The notes: generated from the sequence alone by a model not told the origin. 20,923 nt of DNA from Alphaproteobacteria bacterium (GCA_017479785.1 JAFVBT010000037.1:1-20923), one strand, 5' to 3'. Shown: positions 1-8,032, counted from the first letter of the stretch. Numbers and translations: made by a program.

Positions 1-63
1 CCATAACTCATGCCCGATTTCGCGGATTGTTTGCTTATCCATATAACAAGATTTTATTTGCAT
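1..63 (-). CDS. 5' end of an unidentified gene (cut by window edge)
   Basis: The minus strand opens with ATG at 63-61 and stays open to base 1, giving 21 residues (MQIKSCYMDKQTIREIGHELW). An AGGAG ribosome binding site at 77-73 lies 9 nt before the ATG and decides this start; a second ATG at 42-40 has no such site. Too little protein is visible to name a family. The gene sits directly behind an intrinsic terminator (91-126) that ends a structured leader RNA, so its expression may be controlled by attenuation. Confidence 0.55.
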   Translation of the reverse strand, partial: MQIKSCYMDKQTIREIGHELW

Positions 64-87
64 CGTTCAGAACTCCTGATTTTTGTT

Positions 88-248
88 GAATTAAAACAAA
101 AACCACCTCAAATCTCTTCAAGGTGGGGAGTTCACAACTGCATACAATCAGTCCGGCGTATTCAATATATTCCGCCGGCTCCCCGTTGTTGAGGAGTTGT
201 TTTTGTATGTGGAGTTGTGATACTCCGCCGACGACCTCTCGCCGACAA
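88..248 (-). ncRNA. structured leader RNA or sRNA ending in an intrinsic terminator
   Basis: Read on the minus strand, bases 226-203 pair with 147-127 in a long interrupted helix: ACTCC/GGAGT, AGTTGTGA/TCACAACT and TTGTATG/CATACAA blocks. It encloses two hairpins: 196-193 with 182-179 (ggag/ctcc), and 178-173 with 158-153 (CCGGCG/CGCCGG). Together these form a three-way junction. A further 6-bp hairpin with a U-rich tail follows (126-91). The 5' end carries GTCGGCG twice (about 247-225). An alternative local hairpin, GGAGT-6 nt-ACTCC (226-211), would break the long helix, so two folds are possible. Its place just upstream of an SD and ATG fits a riboswitch or attenuator. I recognise no known riboswitch consensus. 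An independent sRNA is the alternative. Confidence 0.6.
91..126 (-). terminator. intrinsic terminator at the end of the leader RNA
   Basis: On the minus strand CCACCT (126-121) pairs with AGGTGG (108-103) around a 12-nt loop, followed directly by TTTTTGTTTT (102-93). The tract ends about 14 nt before the SD of the downstream gene, which is the spacing expected of an attenuator. Confidence 0.7.
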
Positions 249-253
249 AAGTT

Positions 254-281
254 ATATTAAAGATTTTGTCCCGAATTGCAA
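254..281 (-). promoter_or_regulatory. candidate promoter for the leader RNA
   Basis: Minus strand TTGCAA (281-276), 16-nt spacer, TAATAT (259-254). This would start RNA near 247, at the GTCGGCG repeats. It lies in the gap after lolA. An alternative -10, TATAAC (256-251), has a 19-nt spacer. Confidence 0.4.
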
Positions 282-299
282 GCTAAAAATAATTTTGAT

Positions 300-908
300 T
301 TATTTTCTGCGCGTTTTGGAGCCTGATGAAGATTTTTTCTCAAACTTAAACAGATTAGGGCTTAAGTCCGCATCTTGTTCCATATCGTAAAGAGAAATCG
401 TAATTTCAATGTTTTGCTGGTCAATAACTTTCCATTGCTTCAAACGAAACGGATCATTGTCAAAAACAAGTGTAATCGGCTTAACACCCGGGTTTTTTGG
501 TGTTTCAACCGTAATGGATGTTTGCCCGCTGTCTTTATAAAAATCAATGACTTTGAGGTTTGTGCCGTCAAATTTGATTTTGTTTGTTAAAATTATTGTT
601 GCCGGAATATCTTTATAATCAATATTGGTAACCTGATCCAATTCTTTGTCATTGTAAATGTTATAATCGCCGTTGCCAACAATCAGAAGCGGATCCGGCG
701 CGGTATATTCCATACGGATTTTACTTGGTTTTGCAATATAAATTCTTCCTTCGGCTGATCCGCCGTTGCTGGCGATTTGTACAAATCCGGCTTTGAGTGT
801 ATTAATATTATTCAGATAATTTTCTATTTTAGCTAAATCGCCTTTATCGGCTGAAGCGTTGGAAGAAAACAGTAAGGAAAAGATAAATGCGAATATTATT
901 TTTTTCAT
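300..908 (-). CDS. lolA: LolA-type outer-membrane lipoprotein carrier protein
   Basis: A 202-residue periplasmic protein with a typical signal peptide (MKKIIFAFIFSLLFSSNASA, residues 1-20). The mature part matches the LolA family: the early segment IENYLNNINTLKAGFVQ, then GRIYIAKPSKIRMEYTAP (family pattern G-x-hydrophobic-x-x-x-P-x-R-hydrophobic-x-Y), and a beta-rich body ending in LSPNLFKF. LolA takes lipoproteins from the LolCDE inner-membrane exporter and ferries them across the periplasm to the outer membrane. An AGAGG element lies about 7 nt before the ATG. The start is 17 nt after the stop of the upstream unknown gene, so the two are probably co-transcribed. The C-terminus is unusually basic (GSKTRRK). 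Confidence 0.9.
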   Translation of the reverse strand: MKKIIFAFIFSLLFSSNASADKGDLAKIENYLNNINTLKAGFVQIASNGGSAEGRIYIAKPSKIRMEYTAPDPLLIVGNGDYNIYNDKELDQVTNIDYKDIPATIILTNKIKFDGTNLKVIDFYKDSGQTSITVETPKNPGVKPITLVFDNDPFRLKQWKVIDQQNIEITISLYDMEQDADLSPNLFKFEKKSSSGSKTRRK

Positions 909-925
909 TGTTGTACCTCTGATAA

Positions 926-1549
926 TTAATTGACCGTACGTTTCAGTTCATCCATGTGCGGTAAAACGAAATGTTGAATAATAAAATTAATTGATTTGTT
1001 AACCGTGGCATCACAGTCACGAACGGCATTTTGCACTGCATTTTTCGTGTTTTGATTGACTTTGGTGGCTAAAGTTTCATATAACGAGGCCATGCGCGAA
1101 AGAGAATCCACAATTTCGGCAATGTAGGCCGGAATTGAAACATTATCTTTTCCGCCCCAGAAGCCTTCCAAAAAGCCGTGTTCAAGCAATTCGCTATGAT
1201 ACAGACAGGTTTTTCGGATATCTTGTTCTTCGGAAATATTCGGCATTTTAATCTGATTTTGGCAGACATTTTGGAATATTTCATCCCACAAGCCCATAAA
1301 AAATTTGAAGAACAGTTCTGCTTCTTTTTTTGTTTCCAACCGCGGAGTATGATTGTCCGGCCATAACGAAGATATAACATCTGTCGGGCGCAATTCGCTG
1401 TTCGGACTGCATATTGCACCGGCGAAGCGCAACTTTATCAATTCTAAAGGAGACGGACAGTTATAGTGTTCCAGAAATTTTTTAAATTTATCGTCGCCTA
1501 TGTATTCATTTTCGCTTTTCATTTTTATATTATTTGTATATGATAACAT
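926..1549 (-). CDS. conserved-looking hypothetical protein upstream of lolA
   Basis: I do not recognise this 207-residue protein. It has no signal peptide or membrane segment and looks soluble, mostly helical and acidic in its middle part, with many aromatic residues (LFFKFFMGLWDEIF, then HGFLEGFWGG). The ATG at 1549 has no Shine-Dalgarno; an internal ATG at 1522 (MKSENEYIGDDKF) is an equally good start and would leave room for the divergent promoter of the neighbouring lipoprotein gene. It precedes lolA by 17 nt and probably shares its mRNA. A role in envelope biogenesis would be guesswork. Confidence 0.65.
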   Translation of the reverse strand: MLSYTNNIKMKSENEYIGDDKFKKFLEHYNCPSPLELIKLRFAGAICSPNSELRPTDVISSLWPDNHTPRLETKKEAELFFKFFMGLWDEIFQNVCQNQIKMPNISEEQDIRKTCLYHSELLEHGFLEGFWGGKDNVSIPAYIAEIVDSLSRMASLYETLATKVNQNTKNAVQNAVRDCDATVNKSINFIIQHFVLPHMDELKRTVN

Positions 1550-1561
1550 AACTGATAATAT
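1534..1561 (+). promoter_or_regulatory. candidate extended -10 promoter of the lipoprotein-argS operon
   Basis: TTGTAT (1534-1539), 16-nt spacer, TGaTAATAT (extended -10; hexamer 1556-1561). An overlapping TATAAT occurs at 1559-1564. RNA would start at about 1568-1571, on or just after the first ATG of the lipoprotein gene. This bears on which start codon is used. Confidence 0.4.
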
Positions 1562-1567
1562 AATTTA

Positions 1568-1900
1568 ATGGAGTTTTTAAAATTGTCTAGTCTAAAATTG
1601 AGTATTTCGTGTTTATTTCTGTTTTTTTTGGCGGCTTGCAGTTTGTTTCAGCCGTATATTGATCGGCGACGTCATCCGGGAGTCAGTGATTTGAGTCAGT
1701 TGTACACCGGTCCGTCCACGCCTGAAAAACCGGTTATTTGTTATAACGGTTGGCTGACAAGTGATGAAAAATTACAGGAAATGGCCGATGCCGAATGTGT
1801 GGCGCAAAATACCGGAACACATGCCGAATTTGTGCAGAAAACGTATTTTGACGGCAAATTGTTATTGCCGAACCATGCTCATTATCAATGTGTAAAATAA
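1568..1900 (+). CDS. small putative lipoprotein
   Basis: A 110-residue protein with a lipoprotein signal peptide: a hydrophobic stretch ending in lipobox LAAC, Cys24 being the predicted lipidated residue. The mature part (IDRRRHPGVSDLSQLYTGPS, then ICYNGW, ECVAQNTG and a C-terminal HYQCVK) has three further Cys, but I cannot assign a function. Start choice is uncertain. ATG 1568 lacks an SD and coincides with the likely transcription start, so it would be leaderless. TTG 1583, in frame, has GGAG (1570-1573) 9 nt upstream and gives a complete signal peptide (MSSLKLSISCLFLFFLAAC). The gene leads a plus-strand operon; argS begins 10 nt after its stop. Confidence 0.7.
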   Translation: MEFLKLSSLKLSISCLFLFFLAACSLFQPYIDRRRHPGVSDLSQLYTGPSTPEKPVICYNGWLTSDEKLQEMADAECVAQNTGTHAEFVQKTYFDGKLLLPNHAHYQCVK

Positions 1901-1910
1901 GGGATGTAAA

Positions 1911-3662
1911 ATGAATTTATTATTGGAAAATAAATTAAATACTGAATTGAAAAAGATATTTAAATCATTGAATTTAGATGATAAATTTGCTTTTGTTAAA
2001 GTTTCTGACCGCGCTGATTTGAGTGATTTTCAGTGCAACGGCGCATTGGCTTTGGCAAAAATTGCGCATAAGAATCCGCGCGAAATCGGGGAATCCATTG
2101 CGGCAGAGTTGGAAAAATGTGATTTTTGCGAATCTATTTCGGTGGACGGTCCCGGGTTTATAAATATTAAACTGAAAAATGAATTCATTGCCGCAGATAT
2201 TGATAAAATTGCCGAAGATGAGCGTTTAGGGTGCGGTTTGGTTGAAAATCCGCATAAGGTTGTGTTGGATTACGGTGGTCCGAATGTGGCGAAAGAAATG
2301 CACGTCGGACATTTACGCTCGGGTGTCATCGGCGAATCTATCCAACGCATTGAAAAATTTGTCGGTAATGATGTGATTTCAGATGTGCATTTGGGCGATT
2401 GGGGAACGCCGATGGGAATGATTTTAGCAGAAATAGAACATCAGGATGGTAACCTGAATAAGGTTGATACATATAACATTGCCCAAATTACCGAATTCTA
2501 TAAAAAAGCGAATGCACGCTGTAAAGAAGATGAAAATGCCCGTGAAAAAGCACGCATAATTACCGCAAAATTGCAAGACGGCGATGATAATTACCGGAAA
2601 GCATGGGGACATTTGCGTGAAGAATCGGTGAAGGCGGTTCGTGAGAACTATAAAAAGTTGGATGTAAACTTTGACTTATGGTGGGGAGAAAGTGATGCCC
2701 ATGAAACCTGTGGTGAAGTTGTAAAAATTGCCCGCGAGAGAGGTATTTCCGAGAAAGATAACGGTGCCGAAATCATCCGTTTGGAAGAAAGCAATAAACC
2801 GAAACCGCCGGTTATTTTGATAAAATCGGATGGCGGTTACACGTATCATACGACGGATATTGCCACAATTAAAATGCGTGCGGATCAATTAAAAGCGCGG
2901 GAAATCGTATATTTCACCGACAGCCGTCAGCAACTTCACTTTGAACAAGTATTTGAAGCAACGGAAAAGCTTGGTATTGCACCGGATGTTAAATTGCAAC
3001 ACATTGTATTCGGCACGGTTAACGGTGCAGACGGCAAACCGTTTAAAACGCGTGATGGCGGCGTAATGAATTTGGAAACGCTGATTGAAATGTCAAAGGA
3101 TAAAGTACGTCAATCTCTGCCGCAACCTAATGAAGTTGCAGGTTACGGCAAAGCCGAAATTGATAAGTTGACACAGCAGATTGCTATTGCCGCAATTAAA
3201 TTCCAAGACCTTAAAAATACGAGTGCTTCCGGTTATGTTTTTGAGTTGGAAGATTTTGCCAAGTTTGAAGGTAAAACCGGTCCGTATATTCAATATGCCA
3301 TAGCGCGTATAAATTCGGTGTTGCGTAAAGCAAAAAGCGGCGGATTGGAAGAAGGGAATGTGATTTTAGAAGCACCGGAAGAGCGTGTGTTGGCTTTAAA
3401 ATTGGCACAAGTGCATAATGTAATTATGCGTGCGCATACGGAAAAGGAACCGAGTATTATTGCCGATTACACATATAATTTAGCTCAGGTTTTCAGCACA
3501 TTCTACAATGCTTGTCCGATTATGAGTGCGGCAGATAAAAAGTTGGCAGCCTCACGTTTGCGGTTGGCAAAAACTGTCAGAGATGTTTTAACTTTGATGC
3601 TGTATTTATTGGGAATTGAGGCGCCGGAAGTTATGTTGAAGGCTGAAAATAAAGGGGATTAA
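1911..3662 (+). CDS. argS: arginyl-tRNA synthetase
   Basis: A 583-residue cytoplasmic class I synthetase that charges tRNA-Arg with arginine using ATP. Residues 1-90 fit the ArgS-specific N-terminal domain (SDFQCNGALALAK, then VDGPGFINIKL). The HIGH signature is GGPNVAKEMHVGHLRS (about 122-137). The catalytic core continues with DVHLGDWGTPMGM, and a KMSKS-like loop reads GKPFKTRDGG, a degenerate form normal in ArgS. The C-terminal DALR anticodon-binding domain starts near EGKTGPYIQYAIARINSVLRKA and ends close to VRDVLTLMLYLLGIEAPEVM. Length is normal. AAGGGA lies just before the ATG. The next gene starts one base after its stop, so translation is probably coupled. Confidence 0.97.
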   Translation: MNLLLENKLNTELKKIFKSLNLDDKFAFVKVSDRADLSDFQCNGALALAKIAHKNPREIGESIAAELEKCDFCESISVDGPGFINIKLKNEFIAADIDKIAEDERLGCGLVENPHKVVLDYGGPNVAKEMHVGHLRSGVIGESIQRIEKFVGNDVISDVHLGDWGTPMGMILAEIEHQDGNLNKVDTYNIAQITEFYKKANARCKEDENAREKARIITAKLQDGDDNYRKAWGHLREESVKAVRENYKKLDVNFDLWWGESDAHETCGEVVKIARERGISEKDNGAEIIRLEESNKPKPPVILIKSDGGYTYHTTDIATIKMRADQLKAREIVYFTDSRQQLHFEQVFEATEKLGIAPDVKLQHIVFGTVNGADGKPFKTRDGGVMNLETLIEMSKDKVRQSLPQPNEVAGYGKAEIDKLTQQIAIAAIKFQDLKNTSASGYVFELEDFAKFEGKTGPYIQYAIARINSVLRKAKSGGLEEGNVILEAPEERVLALKLAQVHNVIMRAHTEKEPSIIADYTYNLAQVFSTFYNACPIMSAADKKLAASRLRLAKTVRDVLTLMLYLLGIEAPEVMLKAENKGD

Positions 3663-3663
3663 A

Positions 3664-4932
3664 ATGGTGACTTTAAATCAGATCAAACCGAGCGAAGCAG
3701 GGAATAAAGAAAATTATTGGATAATGGTTTTATTGTATTTTGCATCTTTTTTGGTCGGCTTGGGAATTGTTGCCGAAGTTGCGGCTAATTGGCAGAATAT
3801 TCCGGATGCGGTAAAACTCGGCGGAGCTTTGGTTGCAATGCTGATTAATGCCGGTGCAATTTGGTGGACAATGAAAGCAGATAAGCCGATTTTAAAACAG
3901 GTTCTTTGTTGTGTTTATGCTTTTTTAATTATGGGTGTTATCGGTTTAATCGGTCAGGTGTTTCATCTGCATGCTAATGCGGCAAATGCCTGTTTTTTAT
4001 GGGCTTTAATAAGTTGGCCGTTGATTTTTATTTCTCCGCGATTGCTGTGGTTATGGACACCGCTGTTCTTTTTCGGGTGTCGTTATATGCCGTATATGGT
4101 TAACGAAATGGTTTCCGAGGGGGTGTTCGGCGATGCCGGTAATATACCGCCGTTCTATCGGTTTGATAATGCGATTTTGAATGTTCTCAGAACATATTTA
4201 GCTTTTGTGTTTATTTTGGCTTATGAAATATGGATGAATTTTGCCGATAAGAACAATAAAACGATTGTTAGACCTTTGCGCTGTTACAGCGGATTGTTTT
4301 TGTTAGGGATGTATGGCAGTGCTTCATTTTTTGCACATTTGTTACCGAAAATAGATGCGGCACGTCAAATGGGGGCTTACTTTGAATTTGCTTTGCCGAT
4401 TGTTATTACGGCAGGTTTGGTATATGCTTTGAATTGCAAAATGAAGCGTAAAAGTTTTATGCCGCTGTTCTTAATCGGTATTTTGCTGCAAAATATGTAT
4501 ATATATTTCTTTTATAAACATTCATCTTTTTGGTCTGATTGGTTTGGTGCCGAGGAATATTTGCCGATAGTATTTTGTGTGTTGATATGGATTTATGCTT
4601 TGTATAATCATATGTCAAAATTGGCCAAATTGGCAGTATTTTCTATTATACTTTGGTTTGTTTTTACATTTGGTGATCATGTTTATGATATCATTCCGAG
4701 TTTGATTGTTTGCGCCGTTATAACCAGTTGTGCTTATTTCAGACGCAATCGCAAATGGTTTAATACCGGCATTATTTTAGCTGTATTACGTATTTTGGTT
4801 TATTATGGCAATGTGGAAAATTTGCAGCATTTAGGTTTGTATTTAATCGGCTCCGGGGTGCTATTGATTGCCACAACATTGTTGCTGACAAAATACAGCA
4901 AGATAATCTGGGAGAAGAAAGATGAAAAATAA
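3664..4932 (+). CDS. DUF2157 multi-pass membrane protein
   Basis: A 422-residue inner-membrane protein with roughly ten or more hydrophobic segments. The N-terminal third (LVGLGIVAEVAANWQNIPDAVKLGG) matches the DUF2157 family, in which an A-x-N-W-x-x-I-P sequence follows the first membrane helix. No catalytic motif is visible. DUF2157 genes are commonly next to a GDYXXLXY protein, and that is the arrangement here: the following gene overlaps it by 11 nt. AAAGGGG precedes the ATG. The function of this pair is not established; I infer only that the two products act together at the inner membrane. Confidence 0.8.
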   Translation: MVTLNQIKPSEAGNKENYWIMVLLYFASFLVGLGIVAEVAANWQNIPDAVKLGGALVAMLINAGAIWWTMKADKPILKQVLCCVYAFLIMGVIGLIGQVFHLHANAANACFLWALISWPLIFISPRLLWLWTPLFFFGCRYMPYMVNEMVSEGVFGDAGNIPPFYRFDNAILNVLRTYLAFVFILAYEIWMNFADKNNKTIVRPLRCYSGLFLLGMYGSASFFAHLLPKIDAARQMGAYFEFALPIVITAGLVYALNCKMKRKSFMPLFLIGILLQNMYIYFFYKHSSFWSDWFGAEEYLPIVFCVLIWIYALYNHMSKLAKLAVFSIILWFVFTFGDHVYDIIPSLIVCAVITSCAYFRRNRKWFNTGIILAVLRILVYYGNVENLQHLGLYLIGSGVLLIATTLLLTKYSKIIWEKKDEK

Positions 4933-5320
4933 GATTTTGACAAGCCTGTTGTTGCTGCCGGTGTTTGTGTTGGCTGTGTGTATGTTGCGCCTAAATTATA
5001 TGAGCCATTTTGAAAAAGTTGAAGTGGCGGTTCAAGGGTATGATCCGAAAGATTTCTTTTCCGGTTATTATATGTATTTGCGTCCGGATTGGGAACATAC
5101 GGATTGCACGCAATTTGCCGATAATGTTTGCCCGAAAAGTAATTTTAATAACACATACACGTTTTATATTAAGCGCGAGCAGTCGGATAAATTAACACAA
5201 AAAGTAAATGCCGGTGTGGCGAAATTACAGTTTTCGTACAGTGCGGGGTTTGAGCCGATTATCACCGATTTGTTGATAGACGGGCAGTCATTTATGGAAT
5301 TTATTGAAGAGAAAAAATAA
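4922..5320 (+). CDS. GDYXXLXY-family membrane-anchored protein
   Basis: A 132-residue protein with one N-terminal hydrophobic helix (residues 5-21) and a small extracytoplasmic domain. The family signature normally reads G-D-Y-x-x-L-x-Y; here it is YDPKDFFSGYYMYLRP (residues 40-55), so Asp is Tyr and the last Tyr is Pro. The preceding YDPKD and the downstream arrangement still fit the family. It overlaps the DUF2157 gene by 11 nt and its stop shares a base with the nfo start (TAATG), so all three genes should be translationally coupled. Cys61 and Cys69 could form a disulphide. No enzymatic role is known. Confidence 0.8.
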   Translation: MKNKILTSLLLLPVFVLAVCMLRLNYMSHFEKVEVAVQGYDPKDFFSGYYMYLRPDWEHTDCTQFADNVCPKSNFNNTYTFYIKREQSDKLTQKVNAGVAKLQFSYSAGFEPIITDLLIDGQSFMEFIEEKK

Positions 5321-6144
5321 TGCTGCACATAGGTTGTCACTTATCCATTTCCAAAGGTTTCTTGCATATAGGCAAAGAAGCTTCTTCAATAGATGCCGAT
5401 ACTTTTCAGTTTTTTACGCGTAATCCGCAAGGCGGGCAGGCAAAAGATATTGATCCGGCTGATGTTCAAAAATATAATGCCTATGCGGCAGAGCACAAGT
5501 TTGCCAAGATTGTTGCACATGCGCCATATACGCTGAATCCGTGTTCGGATAAACCGGAAACGCGTGAATTTGCCGAAATGGTGTTTGCCGATGATTTGAA
5601 ACGTATGGAATTTGTGCCGAACAATTACTATAATTTTCATCCGGGTTCACACGTTGGGCAAGGTGTTGAAACGGGTATCGGTATGATTACGGATTTGCTG
5701 AACAGAATTTTAAAACCGGAACAAACAACAACGGTTTTATTGGAAACCATGTCGGGCAAAGGTTCGGAAGTCGGTTCAACTTTTGAGGAGTTGGCCGAAA
5801 TCATTGCCGGCGTGAAACTCTCGGATAAGATGGGGGTTTGTCTGGATACTTGTCATGTTTTTGCCGCCGGCTATGATATAGTCAACAACTTAGACGGGGT
5901 TCTGTGTTATTTTGATGAAGTTATCGGACTTAATCGTCTGAAAGCCGTGCACCTGAATGACAGCCTGATGCCGTTTGCTTCACACAAAGATCGGCACGCC
6001 AAAATCGGTGAAGGGTGTATCGGCAAAAAAGCTCTGGTGGACTTTGTTAATCATCCGGCAATTCGTTCATTGCCGATTATTCTGGAAACACCGAATGATT
6101 TAGCAGGCTATGCGACAGAAATCAAAATGATGCGCAACGCGTAA
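5320..6144 (+). CDS. nfo: endonuclease IV (deoxyribonuclease IV, AP endonuclease)
   Basis: A 274-residue TIM-barrel metalloenzyme that cuts DNA 5' of abasic sites in base excision repair. All nine metal ligands expected from the E. coli enzyme are visible: His67 (AHAPY), His107 (NFHPGSH), Glu142 (ETMSGKGSEVG), Asp176 and His179 (CLDTCHVFAAGYD), His211 (HLNDS), Asp224 and His226 (HKDRHAKIGEG), Glu256 (LETPND). Length is normal. Its ATG overlaps the stop of the preceding gene by one base; with no separate promoter, it should depend on the upstream operon. Confidence 0.97.
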   Translation: MLHIGCHLSISKGFLHIGKEASSIDADTFQFFTRNPQGGQAKDIDPADVQKYNAYAAEHKFAKIVAHAPYTLNPCSDKPETREFAEMVFADDLKRMEFVPNNYYNFHPGSHVGQGVETGIGMITDLLNRILKPEQTTTVLLETMSGKGSEVGSTFEELAEIIAGVKLSDKMGVCLDTCHVFAAGYDIVNNLDGVLCYFDEVIGLNRLKAVHLNDSLMPFASHKDRHAKIGEGCIGKKALVDFVNHPAIRSLPIILETPNDLAGYATEIKMMRNA

Positions 6145-6148
6145 AATT

Positions 6149-7264
6149 TTAGCCGAGAATGTATTTTTTGTTATAGCGCGGATTTTTGCCGATACGTGAA
6201 ACGACTTCGTAACTGATTGTGCCGGCATCGCGTGCGATATCGTCTAACGTATAAATATCGTTAATGATATCGGCAAACATACCAACCTTCAATCCTTCAA
6301 TATCCGTTACATCGCAAATGACATTATCCATAGACATGCGGCCTATAATGCGCGCTTCATTGACTTTTCCCTGAATATTAAAATATATCCGACCGGTATT
6401 GGATAGCGAACGCGGTAAACCGTCACCGTAACCGATGGATACAATGGCAATTTTTCGTTTTGTTGCAGCACGATAAGTGGCCGAATAACCGACAAAATCG
6501 CCCTTCGGCAAGTCGGCGATTTGCAAAACAGGCGCACGTACGGTGACAACGTTTTGCATCTGGTTCGGACGATATGGTGCGGTGTTTATGCCATACATGG
6601 CCGCACCCAGGCGCACCATATCAAAAACATATTCCTGTCCCAAAAAAGCACCGTCTGAGGCGGATAAGGTTGCCGGTAAATCGGCAAAATAGCGACTGCG
6701 AATCTGTTTGAAATTATCAAGCTGGTGCTGATTCATAAAGTGGTCTTTTTCATCGGCGCAAGATAAGTGGCTCATAACCATTGAAAAAGATTTTAAATCT
6801 GCTTTAGATAATTCTTTAATTTCATGCTCGCGGAAACCTAAGCGGTTTAAGCCGGTTTCCACATGAATAACCGGTTTAATGCCGTCAATTTTATGGGCCT
6901 TCCAAAAGGCAAGCATTTCCGGCGAACTGATGACCGGTATCAACTTATATTTTGCAAAGATATCCACACTGTCGGCACCGATGCCCTGCAAAACGCGGAT
7001 GTTCGCTTCCGGCACCAATGCTGCAATTCTTTGACCTTCCCAAGCATGTGCCACCCAAAAATCACGGCAATTTGCGTTTTCATATAATGCCTGCGCCACC
7101 ATAGTCGCACCTAAGCCATAGGAATCATCTTTAACCACGGCGGATGGTTTAGCCGGCGCAATAATTTCACAAAGTTGCTTGTAATTATCAATTAAACGGT
7201 TTAAATTAACTTCCAAAGTCGGTTGTGTAAAAACATCGGCTGCGTTCTTTTTGAAAATACTCAT
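6149..7264 (-). CDS. alr: alanine racemase
   Basis: A 371-residue PLP enzyme interconverting L- and D-alanine for peptidoglycan. The PLP lysine is Lys45 in AVVKDDSYGLG, and the second catalytic base is Tyr264 in VGYSATYRA. Other family marks are HVETGLNRLGF, AAMYGINTAP, SIGYGDGLPR, GRMSMDN and a C-terminal SYEVVSRIGKNPRY. The open frame extends upstream to 7312, but the start at 7264 is chosen because GGAGG sits 9 nt before it, the protein then has normal length, and the longer form would overlap the divergent tatD-like gene. Its stop lies 4 bases from the end of the convergent nfo gene. Confidence 0.96.
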   Translation of the reverse strand: MSIFKKNAADVFTQPTLEVNLNRLIDNYKQLCEIIAPAKPSAVVKDDSYGLGATMVAQALYENANCRDFWVAHAWEGQRIAALVPEANIRVLQGIGADSVDIFAKYKLIPVISSPEMLAFWKAHKIDGIKPVIHVETGLNRLGFREHEIKELSKADLKSFSMVMSHLSCADEKDHFMNQHQLDNFKQIRSRYFADLPATLSASDGAFLGQEYVFDMVRLGAAMYGINTAPYRPNQMQNVVTVRAPVLQIADLPKGDFVGYSATYRAATKRKIAIVSIGYGDGLPRSLSNTGRIYFNIQGKVNEARIIGRMSMDNVICDVTDIEGLKVGMFADIINDIYTLDDIARDAGTISYEVVSRIGKNPRYNKKYILG

Positions 7265-7293
7265 CGGTATGCCTCCAAACAAAAGGATTTTAC

Positions 7294-8031
7294 ATGGAAT
7301 TTTGTGATTCACATATTCATTTACAGGACTATAAAACAGAAGATATTAATAATGTTATAAAAAATGCAGCTTTATGCGGGGTAACAAAATTTATTAATAT
7401 ATCGGCACATCCGAGTGATTGGGGTAAAGTTGACGAGATAGCAGAAAAATATCCGCAAATAATTCCGGCTTACGGGGTGCATCCGTGGTATATCAATGAA
7501 GCACCAAAAAATTGGGCAGAGCAGTTGGAACAACGTTTGCGGCAAAATCCGGTGGCGATAGTCGGTGAATGCGGAATAGACAGGTTGAAAAACAGCGATG
7601 TAAAAGTCCAAAGAACCGTGTTTCTGCAACAGGCGGAATTAGCACAAAGCTACGGACGTTCTTTAATAATTCATGCGGTTAAGGCAGATGAAGAAATGCA
7701 AAAGTTATTTGGCGAAATGCCGGATAGAACCGTATTTCACTCTTTTACGGGCTCGGCGGAATGGGGAAAAAATATTCAAAGACACGGATTTTATATCGGG
7801 ATTAATTTTTCAATTTTGCGCAAAAAAAATATGATTGAAATATTGCAAAATCTGGATATAAATCACATATTGTTGGAAACCGACGGGCCTTATCAAAACA
7901 ATGTAAATGGCGAGAGCTTGCCGGAAAATTTGCCGCGCTTGGCGGAACAAATTGCGCAGATATTCGGACTGACAGTATTGCAGTTAAGTAGAATTTTGAC
8001 GCAGAATTGGCACAATTTTTTGGGAGAATAA
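7294..8031 (+). CDS. TatD-family metal-dependent hydrolase/deoxyribonuclease
   Basis: A 245-residue TIM-barrel hydrolase. The expected metal-binding set is present: His7 and His9 (DSHIHL), Glu92 (VGECGID), His127 (IIHAVKA), His149 (FHSFTG) and Asp197 (LETDGP). TatD proteins are reported as Mg-dependent 3'-5' exonucleases acting on damaged DNA or in D-amino-acyl metabolism; the exact substrate here is not determinable. AAAGGA precedes the ATG by 7 nt. The start is only 29 bp from that of the divergent alr, so its promoter must lie inside the alr coding region. hydF begins 1 nt after its stop, forming a two-gene operon. Confidence 0.92.
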   Translation: MEFCDSHIHLQDYKTEDINNVIKNAALCGVTKFINISAHPSDWGKVDEIAEKYPQIIPAYGVHPWYINEAPKNWAEQLEQRLRQNPVAIVGECGIDRLKNSDVKVQRTVFLQQAELAQSYGRSLIIHAVKADEEMQKLFGEMPDRTVFHSFTGSAEWGKNIQRHGFYIGINFSILRKKNMIEILQNLDINHILLETDGPYQNNVNGESLPENLPRLAEQIAQIFGLTVLQLSRILTQNWHNFLGE

Positions 8032-8032
8032 A

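Noticed and set aside
10..192. Plus-strand 60-residue open frame at the left end
   Set aside because: It runs antisense through the partial minus-strand gene and the structured leader RNA, has no SD and no protein-like composition.
91..250. The leader RNA as 6S RNA, SRP RNA or a known riboswitch
   Set aside because: It lacks the SRP GGAAG/AGCAG loop and the TPP, cobalamin, FMN, SAM and glycine core motifs as I know them; the 5' and 3' ends do not close into a 6S-like rod.
7265..7312. Upstream extension of alanine racemase to ATG 7312
   Set aside because: It overlaps the start of the divergent TatD-like gene, while ATG 7264 has a strong GGAGG and gives the normal N-terminus.
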